Source: Chelonoidis abingdonii
Lineage: Eukaryota > Chordata > Testudines > Testudinidae
DNA: 64,000 bases
Assembly (NCBI RefSeq): GCF_003597395.2
Contig: NC_133770.1
Span: 28,189,799 to 28,253,798 of the forward strand
Direction of reading: 5' to 3'
The notes under the pieces were generated by a model. The model was given only the letters and a program-made list of their open reading frames with translations, did not search any database and was not told the DNA's origin. The translations under genes and the position numbers were made by a program. This document shows, piece by piece, positions 45,228 through 55,517 of this stretch. How positions within the stretch are numbered: position 1 is the first letter of the stretch; each line of letters starts with the position of its first letter.

Positions 45228-45560
45228 GGTATGTCTACCCTATGGGATTAGTCCGATTTTACAGAAACCGATTTTTGGAAACAGATTGTATAAAGTCAAG
45301 GGCACACGGCCACACTAAGCACATTAATTTGGCGGCGTGCGTCCATGTACCAAGGCTAGCGTCGACTTCCAGAGCATTGCACTGTGGGTAGCTATCTCAT
45401 AGTTCTTGCAGTCTCCCCCGCCCATTGGAATTCTGGGTTGAATTCAATCCCTGATAGAGCCAAAAATTGTCGTGACGGTGGTTATGGGTAAATGTTGTCA
45501 GTCAATCCTCCCTCTTGAAAGCAACGGCAAGGACATTTTTCGTGTCCTTTTCCCTGGATG
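45228..45560 (+). mobile_element. Left half of a PIF/Harbinger-like element
   Basis: It begins GGTATGTCTACCCTATGGGA and keeps GGCGGCGTGCGTCCATGTAC, CAAGGCTAGCGTCGACTTCC, GCACTGTGGGTAGCTATCTC in the same order as the 17735 element. The right end is missing: at about 45560 the sequence passes into CR1 endonuclease. A one-ended copy like this needs a deletion or a mis-join. Confidence 0.7.
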
Positions 45561-46820
45561 CAGAGATACAGTTTCTGATACACCTTAATCAGCTTCTTGG
45601 AGCAGTAGTCCTAGAACCTACAAGAGGAGAGGCATTTTTGATTTAGTCCTAAGTGGAGCACTGGATCTGGTCCAAGAGGTGATTAGCTGGACTGCTTGGT
45701 AATTGTGACCATATTATAATTAAATTTAAATTCGTAGCAGCGGAGAAACACCAGAGCGCCCAACACTGGAAGCATTTTAGATTTCAGAAAGGCGGAACTA
45801 CACAAATAATAGGTGATTAGTTCAACAGAAATTAAAGGTACAGCCACAAAAAGGGAAACCCCTGAAGCCACAGGGGAAAAACTTTAAAGACACCATAATA
45901 GATGTCAATTAAATGTATACCTAAATTAAAAAAAAAAAAAAAAAAACATAGTAGAGAATCAAAAAGTACCACAGTGGCTAAAACAAAGAGAAAAGAAGCA
46001 GTGAGAGGCAAAAAGGCATCCTTTAAAAGGGGGAATTTAAATCCGTAGTGGGAAAAAGAAAAGGCGATAAACTCTGGCAAAAAAAGTGAAAGATATAATT
46101 AGGCAAGGCAAAAAAAGAATTTTGTAAGAACAACTAACAAGACTGAAATAATTACACCAAAATTTGTTTAAGTACATCAGAAGCAGTAGCCTGCAAAACA
46201 CCAGTGGCAACCACTTGACAATCGAGAGATGCTAAAGGACACCAAGGAAATTAAGGCCATTTGCAGAGAAACTGAAATGAATTCTGGCATCAGTCTTCTA
46301 TTCACTGCTGAGGAATGTGAGGGAGATTCCAAACCTGATCCATCTTTTTAGGTAACAATCTGAGGGACTGCACCCAGGTTGCAGTGTCGTTAGGAGGTGT
46401 TTCAAACAAACTGAATAAAACTAAAACTCAGTAATAATCACAGGATCAGCAGTATTCACCCAGAGTTCTGAGGAAAGTCAAATATGAAATTGCAGAACTA
46501 CTTGAACTGTAGTCTGTACTTATTTAATCAGCTTATAATTCTAACTATACGTATACCATGATGGGGGTCTAACTTACCTATTACCATTCAGAAAGATCTT
46601 GAAGTCGCTTGTTGATAGTTCTGTGAAATCATCCACCTCAATGTGCTGCAGCTGTCAAAAAAGTGACCAGGAATGTTGGAATTATTAAGGTAAGAGATAT
46701 ATAATAAGAACAGAAAATAATCATATTGCCAATATATAAAACCCTTGGTATGCCCACACCTTTCAATTACTACATGCAGATGTGGTCACTCCATCCAAAA
46801 AGATAGATAAAAAAAAAAAA
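45561..46820 (+). repeat. CR1 LINE middle part, decayed
   Basis: Words of the CR1 ORF2 linker are visible: TTTTTGATTTAGTCCTAAGT, TTTCAGAAAGGCGGAACTAC, ACACCAGTGGCAACCACTTG, TTCTATTCACTGCTGAGGAA. Near 46576-46790 the C-terminal polymerase part follows (CATTCAGAAAGATCTTGAAG, GTATGCCCACACCTTTCAAT, GCAGATGTGGTCACTCCATC). The central polymerase with its catalytic motif is missing. A poly-A run of about 18 residues lies at 45930. The CR1 resumes at 51683 after the R4-type block. Confidence 0.7.
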
Positions 46821-47935
46821 ATTCCCCTCTCACCCTTATGGGTGGTATGTGTCTTCCTCACCTGGGTCCTCTACCAGAGCCTGGGAGTTTGAGGGTTCTG
46901 CGCAGTATTCTAGCTGTCCTAGCACTGCACTCTTCTGGACAGAGAGCTTCTATGTTGTCCTGGATCTGTTGGAGCCCTCACCCAGCTTAGGAGTCACAGC
47001 CCTGAGGGCTCCTACCACCACTGGGACACTTGCCCACTTTCCACATCTCTCTAGTTCCTCTTTCAGGCCCTGGGTACCTTCTCCAGCTTCTCGATATTCC
47101 TTCTTCCTGAATTGTTTGCTGTCACTGGACACTTTGCCTATATCTATCACCCACCGCTGTCTTTCTGCTCCTTGGTCTATTACCACGATGTCTGGTTGAT
47201 GGCCAGTACTGCCTGTCCATCTGGATCTGGAGTCCCACAGAAACTTAGCCCTGCTATTCTCCACAACCTTCTGCGGAATCTCCCTCTGGTCTTGGGAGAA
47301 CTTTAGCCCATACGCTGTGCAGATGTTCCTGTACCAATGCAGCCACTTGGTCTGTGCGTTCAGTTGTATGCTGTATATCCTGCCTGCATCTTCACCCTGC
47401 ACTATGTGTTGGGACTGTCTCTGAGGCTCTTGCACGTCTGCACCTTGGGTCCTCTCTAGTGTGGTAGAGCCCTGCTTAATGGATCTGTGCTCGATGCCTG
47501 TTCCTGTGCTGCATGATTCAGTGCTCAGTGCTGTCTTTTAGTCCAGCCCTTTCCGCCACTGGTTAGGATTTCCAATGTCAGCCACCTCAGCTATCTGTCG
47601 TGTTTACATCCCATGAAGGTCTTGTCTTGCCATTGGCACTTCTTTCTGCTTGGGTCTTCCTGCCCATGTCTGCTGCTGGCTCGCATTCTTCAGCGCACTC
47701 ATCTTGGGCCATCTTACTTATGTACTCTGGATTGTTCCGGTTTCATCCAGGATAGTGGCCTTTGACGCCACCAAGCCCGCCCGCCTTCTTCCGGGCTGGT
47801 ATACATCTCTGGGTGTTGGAACTTGGGGTGGAAACCCTCCGTGCTTGGAGGAGCTTTCCGGGTTTCTCACACGCAGGCCGTCCATGTTCCTCCTTTGTGG
47901 CCAGCCGTGACTCACTATACCGGCAGGTATCTGAG
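46821..47935 (-). mobile_element. R4/Dong-type LINE, C-terminal part and endonuclease
   Basis: On the minus strand this encodes the last part of an R4-clade LINE protein. R4-type LINEs use a restriction-like endonuclease at the C-terminus to cut the target, in contrast to the AP-type enzyme of CR1. The 161-aa ORF at 46950-47435 shows the P-D pair at residues 81-82, the second acidic residue D98 in WVIDI, a lysine-rich stretch at 111-112 and VPVVVGALRAVTPKL at 137-151. Upstream, a frame near 47718-47915 keeps LVASKATILDETGTIQST. The element is frame-broken. Its 3' end is at the left, next to the interrupted CR1. Confidence 0.75.
46950..47435 (-). pseudogene. Restriction-like endonuclease domain of an R4-type LINE
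   Basis: This is the longest single frame in the R4-type block, about 161 residues. The N-terminal part (WLHWYRNICTAYGL, PQKVVENSRAKFLWD) precedes the nuclease core. The core has H-Q-P-D-I-V-V-I-D and, 16 residues after the P-D, W-V-I-D-I. The spacing matches the P-D..D/E layout of this nuclease family. No active enzyme is expected because the polymerase half is detached and rearranged. Confidence 0.75.
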
Positions 47936-50013
47936 ACGGCAGGGCTTACTGAACAACACATGGACGAGACAAGAGAACCTGGAATTGGATGGGAATGCTT
48001 ACTACAACAGTAGACTAATGAGAGGGGGATATATGAAGTATGAGGGGACTGTGGATTGGACAAAGACCTACATCACCTTACTTGAGAAACAGCTAGTTAC
48101 CCACGCTTCAACATGTAAGAGAGGAAGCTGCTCTCACAGCTTGAGTATAGACAAACCTCCACATTACATCCCAGATCAAAGACTATGAAGAAAAGTGATT
48201 GTGCGGCCCACCCTGAAGCTGAAACTTCACTGTCACACCCTCCATTGCATAGAGCACAGCAGCTGATATCGAAGGCATAAATCAATGGAAAAAACTAGTC
48301 ACAGTCATTCCTCGAGACCGATTACCAGGCTCAGTGGAGAAGTCCATCAGATAGTATGTTAGAAATGCCAATGAGACCCTTGCATCACAATCCCTCATAC
48401 CACATACTCAAACCAATGAACTGGTAGATCTACAGACCTCTGTAATCCGGAGATGCTTGCTACACGAATCAGAGAAACACTATATCCACCTAGGAAAAAT
48501 GAGGTGAGATAAGATCAAGGCGACTCGGAGAGAAGTTAGTCATGGTGGAACTACTGAAGGTGTTGAGTTAATCGAGAGACTTGGCTAACTGAAAAAATAC
48601 AAGGCCTGACTCCATTGAGCCTAGAGACTGCTAAACCAAAGGCCACAGCACTGGCTACCAGGCTAAAGGAATACACAGAGTAAGCAGAGCCAAAAGTAAA
48701 TCCCTGTTCTCCAAGAACATCCAAGGTGTACTTCCCAACTGCAGGTCAACAACACAATAACAGCAGAGCCCCACAGCAGAAACTAACAGTTACGGAAGAA
48801 CATATGAAAAGAGGAGAATCATAACACCAGGCCAAAGTGCTGCAGGACCTGAGACAGAGCAACAGCAATCTCCAGAACAGAAACAGTCCACCATTCACAG
48901 TAGTAGACATCAGCACGGGTCACAAACATGAAAGAGCTGACACACCTGTACCAGAGCATGATCCACATACTGCTAAAGAAATAACACAGTGCTTGAACGA
49001 CCCTAGCACAAGATGACCAGCTGCCTAGCAGCAGGCTCCACCCAACACTGGCTAACACAAGAAAGACAGTACTGATCATAAAGACCCTCAAGGGGCAGAA
49101 ACCGGCCAACTACGGCCATGTAACTGCCTCGCCCACAAACGTGGAAAGGTGCTTAATCAGGCATCATAAGCTCCACAGCAGCCGAGACGAACATGGGCCA
49201 GTACTAGATGCACAGCTCAGGACAGCGATTGGGAACAACACCTAGAGGCTCAAACACCAGTTTGCTCAATAGATAGAAGCAGTCGCCCAAGACAAGAGTT
49301 AGACAGACCAATCGAGCACAGCCTGGATTGACTATGAGAAAGCCTATGGACTCAATGCCGCACACGTGGATCTGTGAATGTCTGGGCGCTTATACCAAAG
49401 TAAAGGTACCTAAGGACCTTCCTCAAGAACTCATGGGCCTATGGAGACAACACTAGAAGTCACTCAGCACTTGCACAAGTGGCCATCAGTGCGGCATTAC
49501 CAAGGTGATGCACTGTCCCTGCATGCCTTGTTTGCATAGGCTGTAACCCCCCTCAGCAGATAATCACAGGACGACGGAATACGGGTACAGGTTCAGTGTA
49601 GAGAGACGAACCTAGTCAGTACACTCGCTTGCAGGACTGAATCCAGCATTGTAAGATGTCTAGATGTTTAGGAGAGAATGAACAGATGTGACATAATCGA
49701 GCTCGTCTAATCCACTGAACGGATCTACATGAGGTAGTTCGGGATGTCAGGGATGGAGAAGTGTGGCGCGATGGGTGAAGAGGGAAGGTAGTCAGATTGA
49801 TGGGGTGAAACACTCATGCGGCCAACATAGCAGAATACAGACCAGTACCAAGTACTTAGGCATCTCGCCAGTCCATGAAACCACGATGAGAAGCAAGAAG
49901 ACAAAGCAACATCCAAGTTCACTCAAAGAATAAGCAGGTCCTTAGTGTCCTGTTGACTTTGATATGCGAGCCAGGACATTGCAAGATCCCGTGTTGCGCT
50001 ATGAAGTCATACG
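47936..50013 (+). mobile_element. R4/Dong-type LINE, N-terminal and polymerase part, plus strand
   Basis: The segment runs from the start of the element (TGGACGAGACAAGAGAACCT near 47962, AGAGGGGGATATATGAAGTA) to the polymerase. At 49324-49347 it reads W-I-D-Y-E-K-A-Y, the first aspartate motif of R4-clade reverse transcriptases. Farther on, CGGGTACAGGTTCAGTGTAG near 49582 fits the GYGYRF-type region. The frame is destroyed by many small indels. Its first 1.4 kb recurs inverted at 50014-51440. Confidence 0.7.
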
Positions 50014-51440
50014 CTTCCTATAGTCAATCCAGGCTGGCTCAGATTGTTAGGCTGCGTCTGGGCAGAGCCTTCTATGAGCAATCTGTTTGGATGCTCTTCG
50101 TGGAACTGTGTTGAGCCTGGTTCCCAATGCCCTCTGAAGTGTGCTCAATGTACTGGCCATGTGGTCTGTAGCTTGGCAGCTAGATGCGTGATAGATTTCC
50201 ACGTTGTGGGGGGGCAGGTTATTGGTGGAGCTGGCCGAGTTCTGTCCCTTGGCAGGGTCTTGTCATGACAAGTACTGTCTTCACTTGTGTTAGCCAGTTT
50301 GGGTGGGAGCACTGCTGTAGCAGTGGTTCACTGTGTCTGAGGCGGTTCATGCACTGCTGTTTTTCTTTAGCCGTAGGTGTGGATCATGTTCGTGTCACAG
50401 GTGCTGTCCGAGCTCTTCATGTTTTTGACCCGCTGCTGATGTCTTCTACTGTGATGGTGACTGTTTCTGTTCTGGAGATTGCTGTGCTCTGTTCTCAGGT
50501 CCTGCAGCCACTTGACTGGTGTTATGTTTCTCTTTCTCCATATGTTCTTCCAGTACTGTTCGTTCTGCCTGCTGTGGCTCTGCTGTTATTGTGTTGTTGC
50601 ACTGCAGTTGGGGTGACACTTGATGTATCTTGGAGAACGGGCATTTACTTTTTTGGCTGCTCTGCTTCTCTAGTGTATCTCCTTAGCCTGGTAGCCAGTG
50701 CTGTGAGCCTTGTTGTAGCAGTCTCTAGAGGCTTCAGATGGAGTCAGGCCCTTGTATTTTTTCAGTAGCCAGTCTTATCCTTAATCTCTTACACCTTCTG
50801 TTAGTTCCACCAGCTGACTAACTTCTCTCCGAGTCGCCTTGATCTTATCCTCCAACTCATTTTCCGGGTGGGTACATACTGTTGTTTTCTTGATCGTGTA
50901 GCCAAGCATCTCCAGGATTACAGAGGCTCTGTAGCGCGTATACCAGTTCATTGGTTTGAGTTATGGTGGTAGTGGGATTGTGATGAGGGTCTATTGGCAT
51001 CTTCTAACATACTATCTGATGGTACTTCTCCACTGAGCCTTGGTAATCGGTCTCGAGGATTGACTGTACTAGTTTTCCATGATCTTATGCCTCATATCAG
51101 CTTGCTGTGTCTGCAATGGAGGGGTGGTGACAGTGAATTTCAGCTTCAGGGGTGGGCCGCACATCCACTTGTTCTTCCAGTCTTTGAGTCTGGGATGTAA
51201 TGTGGAGTTGGTCTATCTCAAGCTGTGAGAGCAGCTTCCTCTTTACTATGTTGAAGCGGTTGGGTAACTAGCTGTTTCTCAGTAAGGTGGATGTAGCTTT
51301 TGTCATCCACAGTCCCCTCATACTTTCATATATCCCCTCTCATTAGTCTACTGTTGTAGTAGCATCTCATAATTCCAGGTTCTCTTGTCTCGTCCATGAA
51401 TGGTTGTTCCAGTAGCCACTTATCGTCAGTGTCCTGGTTC
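50014..51440 (-). mobile_element. Inverted second copy of the R4-type 5' half
   Basis: This is the reverse complement of 47936-49350. Matching pairs include CTATAGTCAATCCAGGCTGG (50021) against the W-I-D-Y site at 49.32 kb, CATACTATCTGATGG (51006) against CCATCAGATAGTATG (48346), and CCCCTCTCATTAGTCTACTG (51334) against 48007-48026. The 194-aa plus-strand ORF at 50184-50768 is the antisense of this copy and not a gene. The two copies differ by many small indels. Confidence 0.75.
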
Positions 51441-51479
51441 TCAACATTGGCGCGGAACCTTGTTAATCCGGGCGACGTC

Positions 51480-51675
51480 CGAGCCGGCATGACTCGGATA
51501 GCGTAGTGGTTAGAGCGCCGCCCTTTGATACCGGGAGACGCCCTTTGATACGGAGACGGGTTAAATCCGTTGGTACCCAACTTTCCAGTAGGGTCTTGGG
51601 CAAAGACCCCTAACGTTCAGCTGCCTACCTCAAATATGAGAGTGACACGAACTGGAGAATATATATATATATAAT
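51480..51675 (+). repeat. SINE-like unit with tRNA-like head and (TA)n tail
   Basis: GGATAGCGTAGTGGTTAGAG resembles an A-box region, and GACGGGTTAAATCCGTTGGT is in place for a B-box (GGTTNAATCC-like). A body with TTTCCAGTAGGGTCTTGGGC and CCCCTAACGTTCAGCTGCC follows, then a TA repeat at about 51660-51673. The head contains a direct duplication of GCCCTTTGATAC(C)GGGAGAC-type words (51520-51559), so it would not fold as a working tRNA. It lies directly outside the 5' end of the inverted R4-type copy; it could be a separate SINE or part of the R4 5' region. Confidence 0.5.
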
Positions 51676-51682
51676 TTTTAGG

Positions 51683-52256
51683 ATATATATACATATGAAT
51701 TGAAAAGGTTCAGAAAAAGGGCAACAAGTGATTAGTGGTATGGAACAGCTGCATTTCTTTTCAGCCTAGAAAACAGATGACTAAGTGGAGGGATATGATT
51801 GAGGTCTATAAAATCATGATTGGTGTGGAGAAAGTAAAAAAGGAACTGTTAATTACTCTTTTTCGTAACACAAGAATTAGGGGTCATCAAATGGAATTAA
51901 TAGGCAGCAGGTTTAAAATAAACAAAAGGAAGTTTCTTTTCATACAATGCACAGTTAACCTGTGGAACTCCTTGTAGAGGATCTTTTGAATGCCAAGACT
52001 ATAACAGGGTTCAAAAAAGAACTAGATAAATTCATGGAAGATAGGGTCTGTCAATGGCAATTAGCCAGGATGGGCAGGCACAGTGTCCCTAGCCTCTGTT
52101 TGGCACAAGCTGGGAATGGGTGACAGGGAACGGATCACGAGATGATTACCTTTTCTGGTCATTCCCTCTGGGGTACCTGGCATTGGCCACTGTCAGAAGA
52201 CAGGATACTGGGCTAGATGGACCTTTAGTCTGACTCCGTATGGTCATTCTTATGTG
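51683..52256 (+). mobile_element. CR1 LINE C-terminal part and 3' end
   Basis: The CR1 left at 46.8 kb resumes at TTGAAAAGGTTCAGAAAAAG. It carries the C-terminal polymerase words (ORF 51735-51977 with TLFRNTRIRGHQMELIGSRF), then the 3' untranslated region (TTAGCCAGGATGGGCAGGCA, CCATTCCCT-like GTCATTCCCTCTGGGGTACC) and the end GGATACTGGGCTAGATGGAC with tail CATTCTTATG. It is the same subfamily as the 41.8-kb element. Confidence 0.8.
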
Positions 52257-52258
52257 AG

Positions 52259-52910
52259 GACTGATAATGGGCTCTGTGATTGAGTTTTAATTATCTTCCA
52301 TACCCTAGTTGTTACTATTTTTTTTAAACACAACTAATGAAGAATATTTAGAGAAGTTTGGATTGTGACGATGGGTTACTGATTATGTTTGTTTCTTTTG
52401 ATTGCCATATTCACAATCATTTTATGATTAATGTTTTGGTTTGTAAACCCAGTTCCAGCCAATTGTGTAATGATTATTATAGTATTTGTATGAATTATAA
52501 CAATATTTAATTACAGTTATAAGAATCAGTAATAGGGTATTGAAATCAATGGGTATCTTTCCACTTGGTTCAGTGGGCATTGAATCAGGCCTAGAGAGGT
52601 CTGCAAATGTGGGAAGGAAGAGATGAAGAATGAATTAACTACATATAAATGGAGCTAGTGGTCATCTCACTTAATTAGCCACTGGAAGGTGCTCAGATAT
52701 GGGCATTGTATAAGGACTCAAAGATAACAGAATAGAAATGACCAGGTGTTTTCCAACATTTGTAAATGTTTTCACAATGATTGACATTAAAAGGAAGGCA
52801 AAAAGACACTAGGCCAAATCCTGCTGGCTTTACTCACATTATTTGGAGCCAATAGCAGTATTCAGATGAGTGAGACAAGAGAGGTATCTCCTGACAGCAC
52901 TGGGCATGGT
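52259..52910. other. Unassigned sequence with one palindromic MITE scrap
   Basis: No gene. At 52538-52592 ATTGAAATCAATGGGTATCT and TTCAGTGGGCATTGAATCAG form a decayed palindromic MITE. Confidence 0.45.
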
Positions 52911-52918
52911 CCTGGCAG

Positions 52919-53319
52919 CAGGCCTGGTGCTACCATTAAGGCAAACTAGGTGGTTGCCTAGGGTGCCAAGATTTGGGGGCACCAAAAAGCTGTGCCCCCT
53001 TTTTTTTTTTTTTTTTTAAAAACAGCATTCCTCCCCGAGCGCTTGGTCACTGCTCCACTTCTCCTGCCTCCCAGGCTTACAGCTCCAATCAGCTGCTTGG
53101 TGCCGCAAGCCTGGGACGAGAATTAGAGCGGGGGTGGCGTGCTCGGGGAGGAGGGGGAGCAGAGATGAGCTGGAATGGGGAGGTGCCTCACGGCTCCCGG
53201 GTGGGGGGGGGTTGCCATGCTGGAGGGGGGCACCTTAGGATGGGGAGCTGCCGCAGGGCTGGAGGGGGCGCAAGGGGGAAGTTTTGTCTAGGGCACAAAA
53301 ATTCCTTGCACTGGCCCTG
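52919..53319. mobile_element. Non-autonomous hAT element, 401 bp
   Basis: The ends are CAGGCCTGGTGCTA and, inverted, CAGGGCCAGTGCAAGG. They are flanked by a perfect 8-bp duplication CCTGGCAG (52911-52918 and 53320-53327). The interior is very G-rich on the plus strand and includes an 18-base T run. It shares CACTTCTCCTGCCTCCCAGG and GCCGCAAGCCTGGGA-type words with the element at 63.2 kb, so the two are one family. The overlapping 135-aa ORF is composition-driven. Confidence 0.92.
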
Positions 53320-53584
53320 CCTGGCAGCTTTATTCACACAAACAGCCTCCTGGTTTTCAGCCACTAAATACTGTAAGTAAAACGTTAAAAAGTGTAATAT
53401 GGAAGATTAAGCTCTACCTAGAAAACACTGTGAAAGAGCACATAGTAAATCCTTTAAAACAGTAAACACCCATCTTTCTTTACACTCCCTGACTTACTAT
53501 CCACTTAAGGGGATCCTAATCATGCAGCCCTTACTCACATGACTAGTCCCACTGATTTCAGCAGGGCTACCTGATGCTCTAGTT

Positions 53585-54414
53585 CAGGGATTGGTATCAT
53601 ACGGGTCCCACCCAACGCCCGCTGCCGGCCTGCATGAAGGAACCCCAGGGTGGCAGTGGGCTGAGACCCCGGCAGGCAGGAGCCGGCGGCCGAAACCCCA
53701 GAGCAGCGGCGGGCTAAGCTGCGCAGCCCACCACTGCTCTGGGTTTCCACCACTGGCTCCTGCCAGCCGGGGTCCTACCGCCATTCCCACCTCAGAGCCC
53801 GCTGCCAACCCGGGTGAAGGAACCTCAGGCTGACAGGAGCCAGCGGCCAGAACCCCAGAGCGGCGGAAGGCTGAGCTGCTCAGTCACTGCTCTGGGATTC
53901 CAGGTGCTGGCCCCTTGCCAGCCAGGGTCCCTGCCGCAGCCCCCTTCACCTTGCTTCCAGTTTCAGTTCCAGTGCAGGCCCCCTGCCAGACAGAGTCCAG
54001 GCCTCTGGCCTTGCTCAGCCCTACCAGCCACCAGCTCCACTCATCTCAGCTGCCGATCTGGGGTTCCAGCCACTGATCTCTTGCCAACCGGTTAGCAACT
54101 GATCACTCAGAAGCCTGTGTGCAGCTTAAAGTATCCAAATACATGCCAGACACCAGTAAACTCAGCAAGGAAAAGCAAGCACAAGGATCACACTAAACTG
54201 AGAAGATCTGCATTTTAATTTATTTTTAAATAAAGTTTCTGAAACATTTTGAAAACCTTGTTTACTTTACATATAACAGTAGTTTGGTTATATATTATAG
54301 ACTTAGAGAGACCTTCTAAAAAACGTTAAAGTGTATTACTGGCACGCAAAGCCTTAAATTAGAGTGTATAAATGAAGACCCGGCACACTACTTCTGAAAA
54401 GTTGCTGACCCCTG
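53585..54414. mobile_element. Non-autonomous hAT element, 830 bp
   Basis: The left end is CAGGGATTGGTATCAT and the inverted right end is CAGGGGTCAGCAACTTTTCA. The element is flanked by a perfect 8-bp duplication CTCTAGTT (53577-53584 and 54415-54422). The left part is GC-rich with imperfect repeats of a 140-180-bp unit starting GCCCGCTGCC at 53617 and 53797. The right part (about 54190-54400) is AT-rich and reads inversely as a hAT 3' region. ORFs in the GC-rich part are by-products. Confidence 0.9.
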
Positions 54415-54422
54415 CTCTAGTT

Positions 54423-55148
54423 CAACAAGTGTGCTATCATAGTTCCAGTTGAGCGCCCCCTTTTTGGCCATTCATTCAACAGGATCCTGCTTACTTTGAG
54501 CCTCTGGAGTCTTAACAGAACTCAGGCAGTGGAGTCCCTAAGCACACACTTGAAACACAGATGCTTTCTCTAGCATCCCCTTCTGAGAGCTGCAATCTCT
54601 AGTCCAACTGTGCAGACCCTAGAATCAGTGCTCACCCTCAAATTCTCTCTGTAGCTTAACCACACTCTTTCCCAGAACTCCAGCGATAGGGTGTTTGGGC
54701 TTTACAGTTTTCTTCTTCTAGGGCACATGAAATGCACAGATACTTTGCACAGGACTCTAAAACCATTGCTGTTCATTTAATCACACAAGGAATACAGATC
54801 CACACAAAACTAATATATTTTACATGCAATTCCCCGCCTGAATTTCCTCAGTATTCCAGAGCATTCTTTGTACTATCCATGTCCCTAGTATGATGGATAT
54901 GGATAGACAAAGAGGCATTTCATAATACCGCAATCGTCAATGCAGCAACTTAATAATAATTTCAAAATAGCAACCATAATTTATAAATCGTACACAGATT
55001 CCCCTAATCACCACATGTGCTTGGCCTCTTATTCATCAAAATATTAGCCATGAGTGTTAACTTGTAGCATGCGTTTAGGTATTTGCTGAATGAGGTGGTC
55101 TGATGAATGAGTCTATGTGAGTCGGGCTGCAAGGTTGAGCTCTAAAGC
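54423..55148. other. Unassigned sequence
   Basis: No gene or repeat that I can support is visible between the two hAT elements. Confidence 0.45.
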
Positions 55149-55156
55149 CAGATGTT

Positions 55157-55509
55157 CAGGGGCCGGCGCTATTTTCTTTAGCAGGCCTCTGGCAATGCCT
55201 AGGGGCCAGGATTATTCGAGGGGTGGATTTGCCGGGGGGGGGTGGGTAGGTGTGCGGCGGTGGCTTCGGCTGACCGTGCTCAGGCATGCTTGGGAGGGTC
55301 CGCTGGTCGAGGGTGGCCGTTGGCAGCAGCCGCAGTCATGTCTGGGATGGGTTGGACGGCGCCTGCAGGCTACTCGTGGGCTCTACGGAGCCAGACCAGC
55401 GGACCTCTGCAGGAATGACGTGCAGCAACTCCACTGGACGTGGATCCAGCGCGGGACGGCGGAAATGGCTGTTGCTGCTAGGCTGGAGAAAACCTAGCGG
55501 GCGGTCCTG
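55157..55509. mobile_element. Non-autonomous hAT element, 353 bp
   Basis: The left end is CAGGGGCCGGCGCTATTTT and the inverted right end is CAGGACCGCCCGCTAGGTTT; they pair imperfectly. A perfect 8-bp duplication CAGATGTT (55149-55156 and 55510-55517) flanks it. The interior is GC-rich with CGGTGGCTTCGGCTGACCG-type words similar to the 37.3-kb element. The 126- and 80-aa ORFs reflect composition. Confidence 0.85.
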
Positions 55510-55517
55510 CAGATGTT

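Noticed and set aside
50184..50768. 194-aa ORF, the longest in the window
   Set aside because: It is the antisense of the inverted R4-type LINE copy. The residues follow no domain, and the real relationship is with the minus strand.
51496..51570. A functional tRNA gene
   Set aside because: A- and B-box-like words are present, but the head has an internal duplication and does not fold into a standard cloverleaf by eye. It is better explained as a SINE-like unit.
52973..53380. 135-aa glycine/arginine-rich ORF
   Set aside because: It begins in a T run inside a hAT element and reflects the G-rich composition of that element.
55117..55497. 126-aa ORF as a gene
   Set aside because: It lies almost wholly inside a hAT element with 8-bp target duplications.
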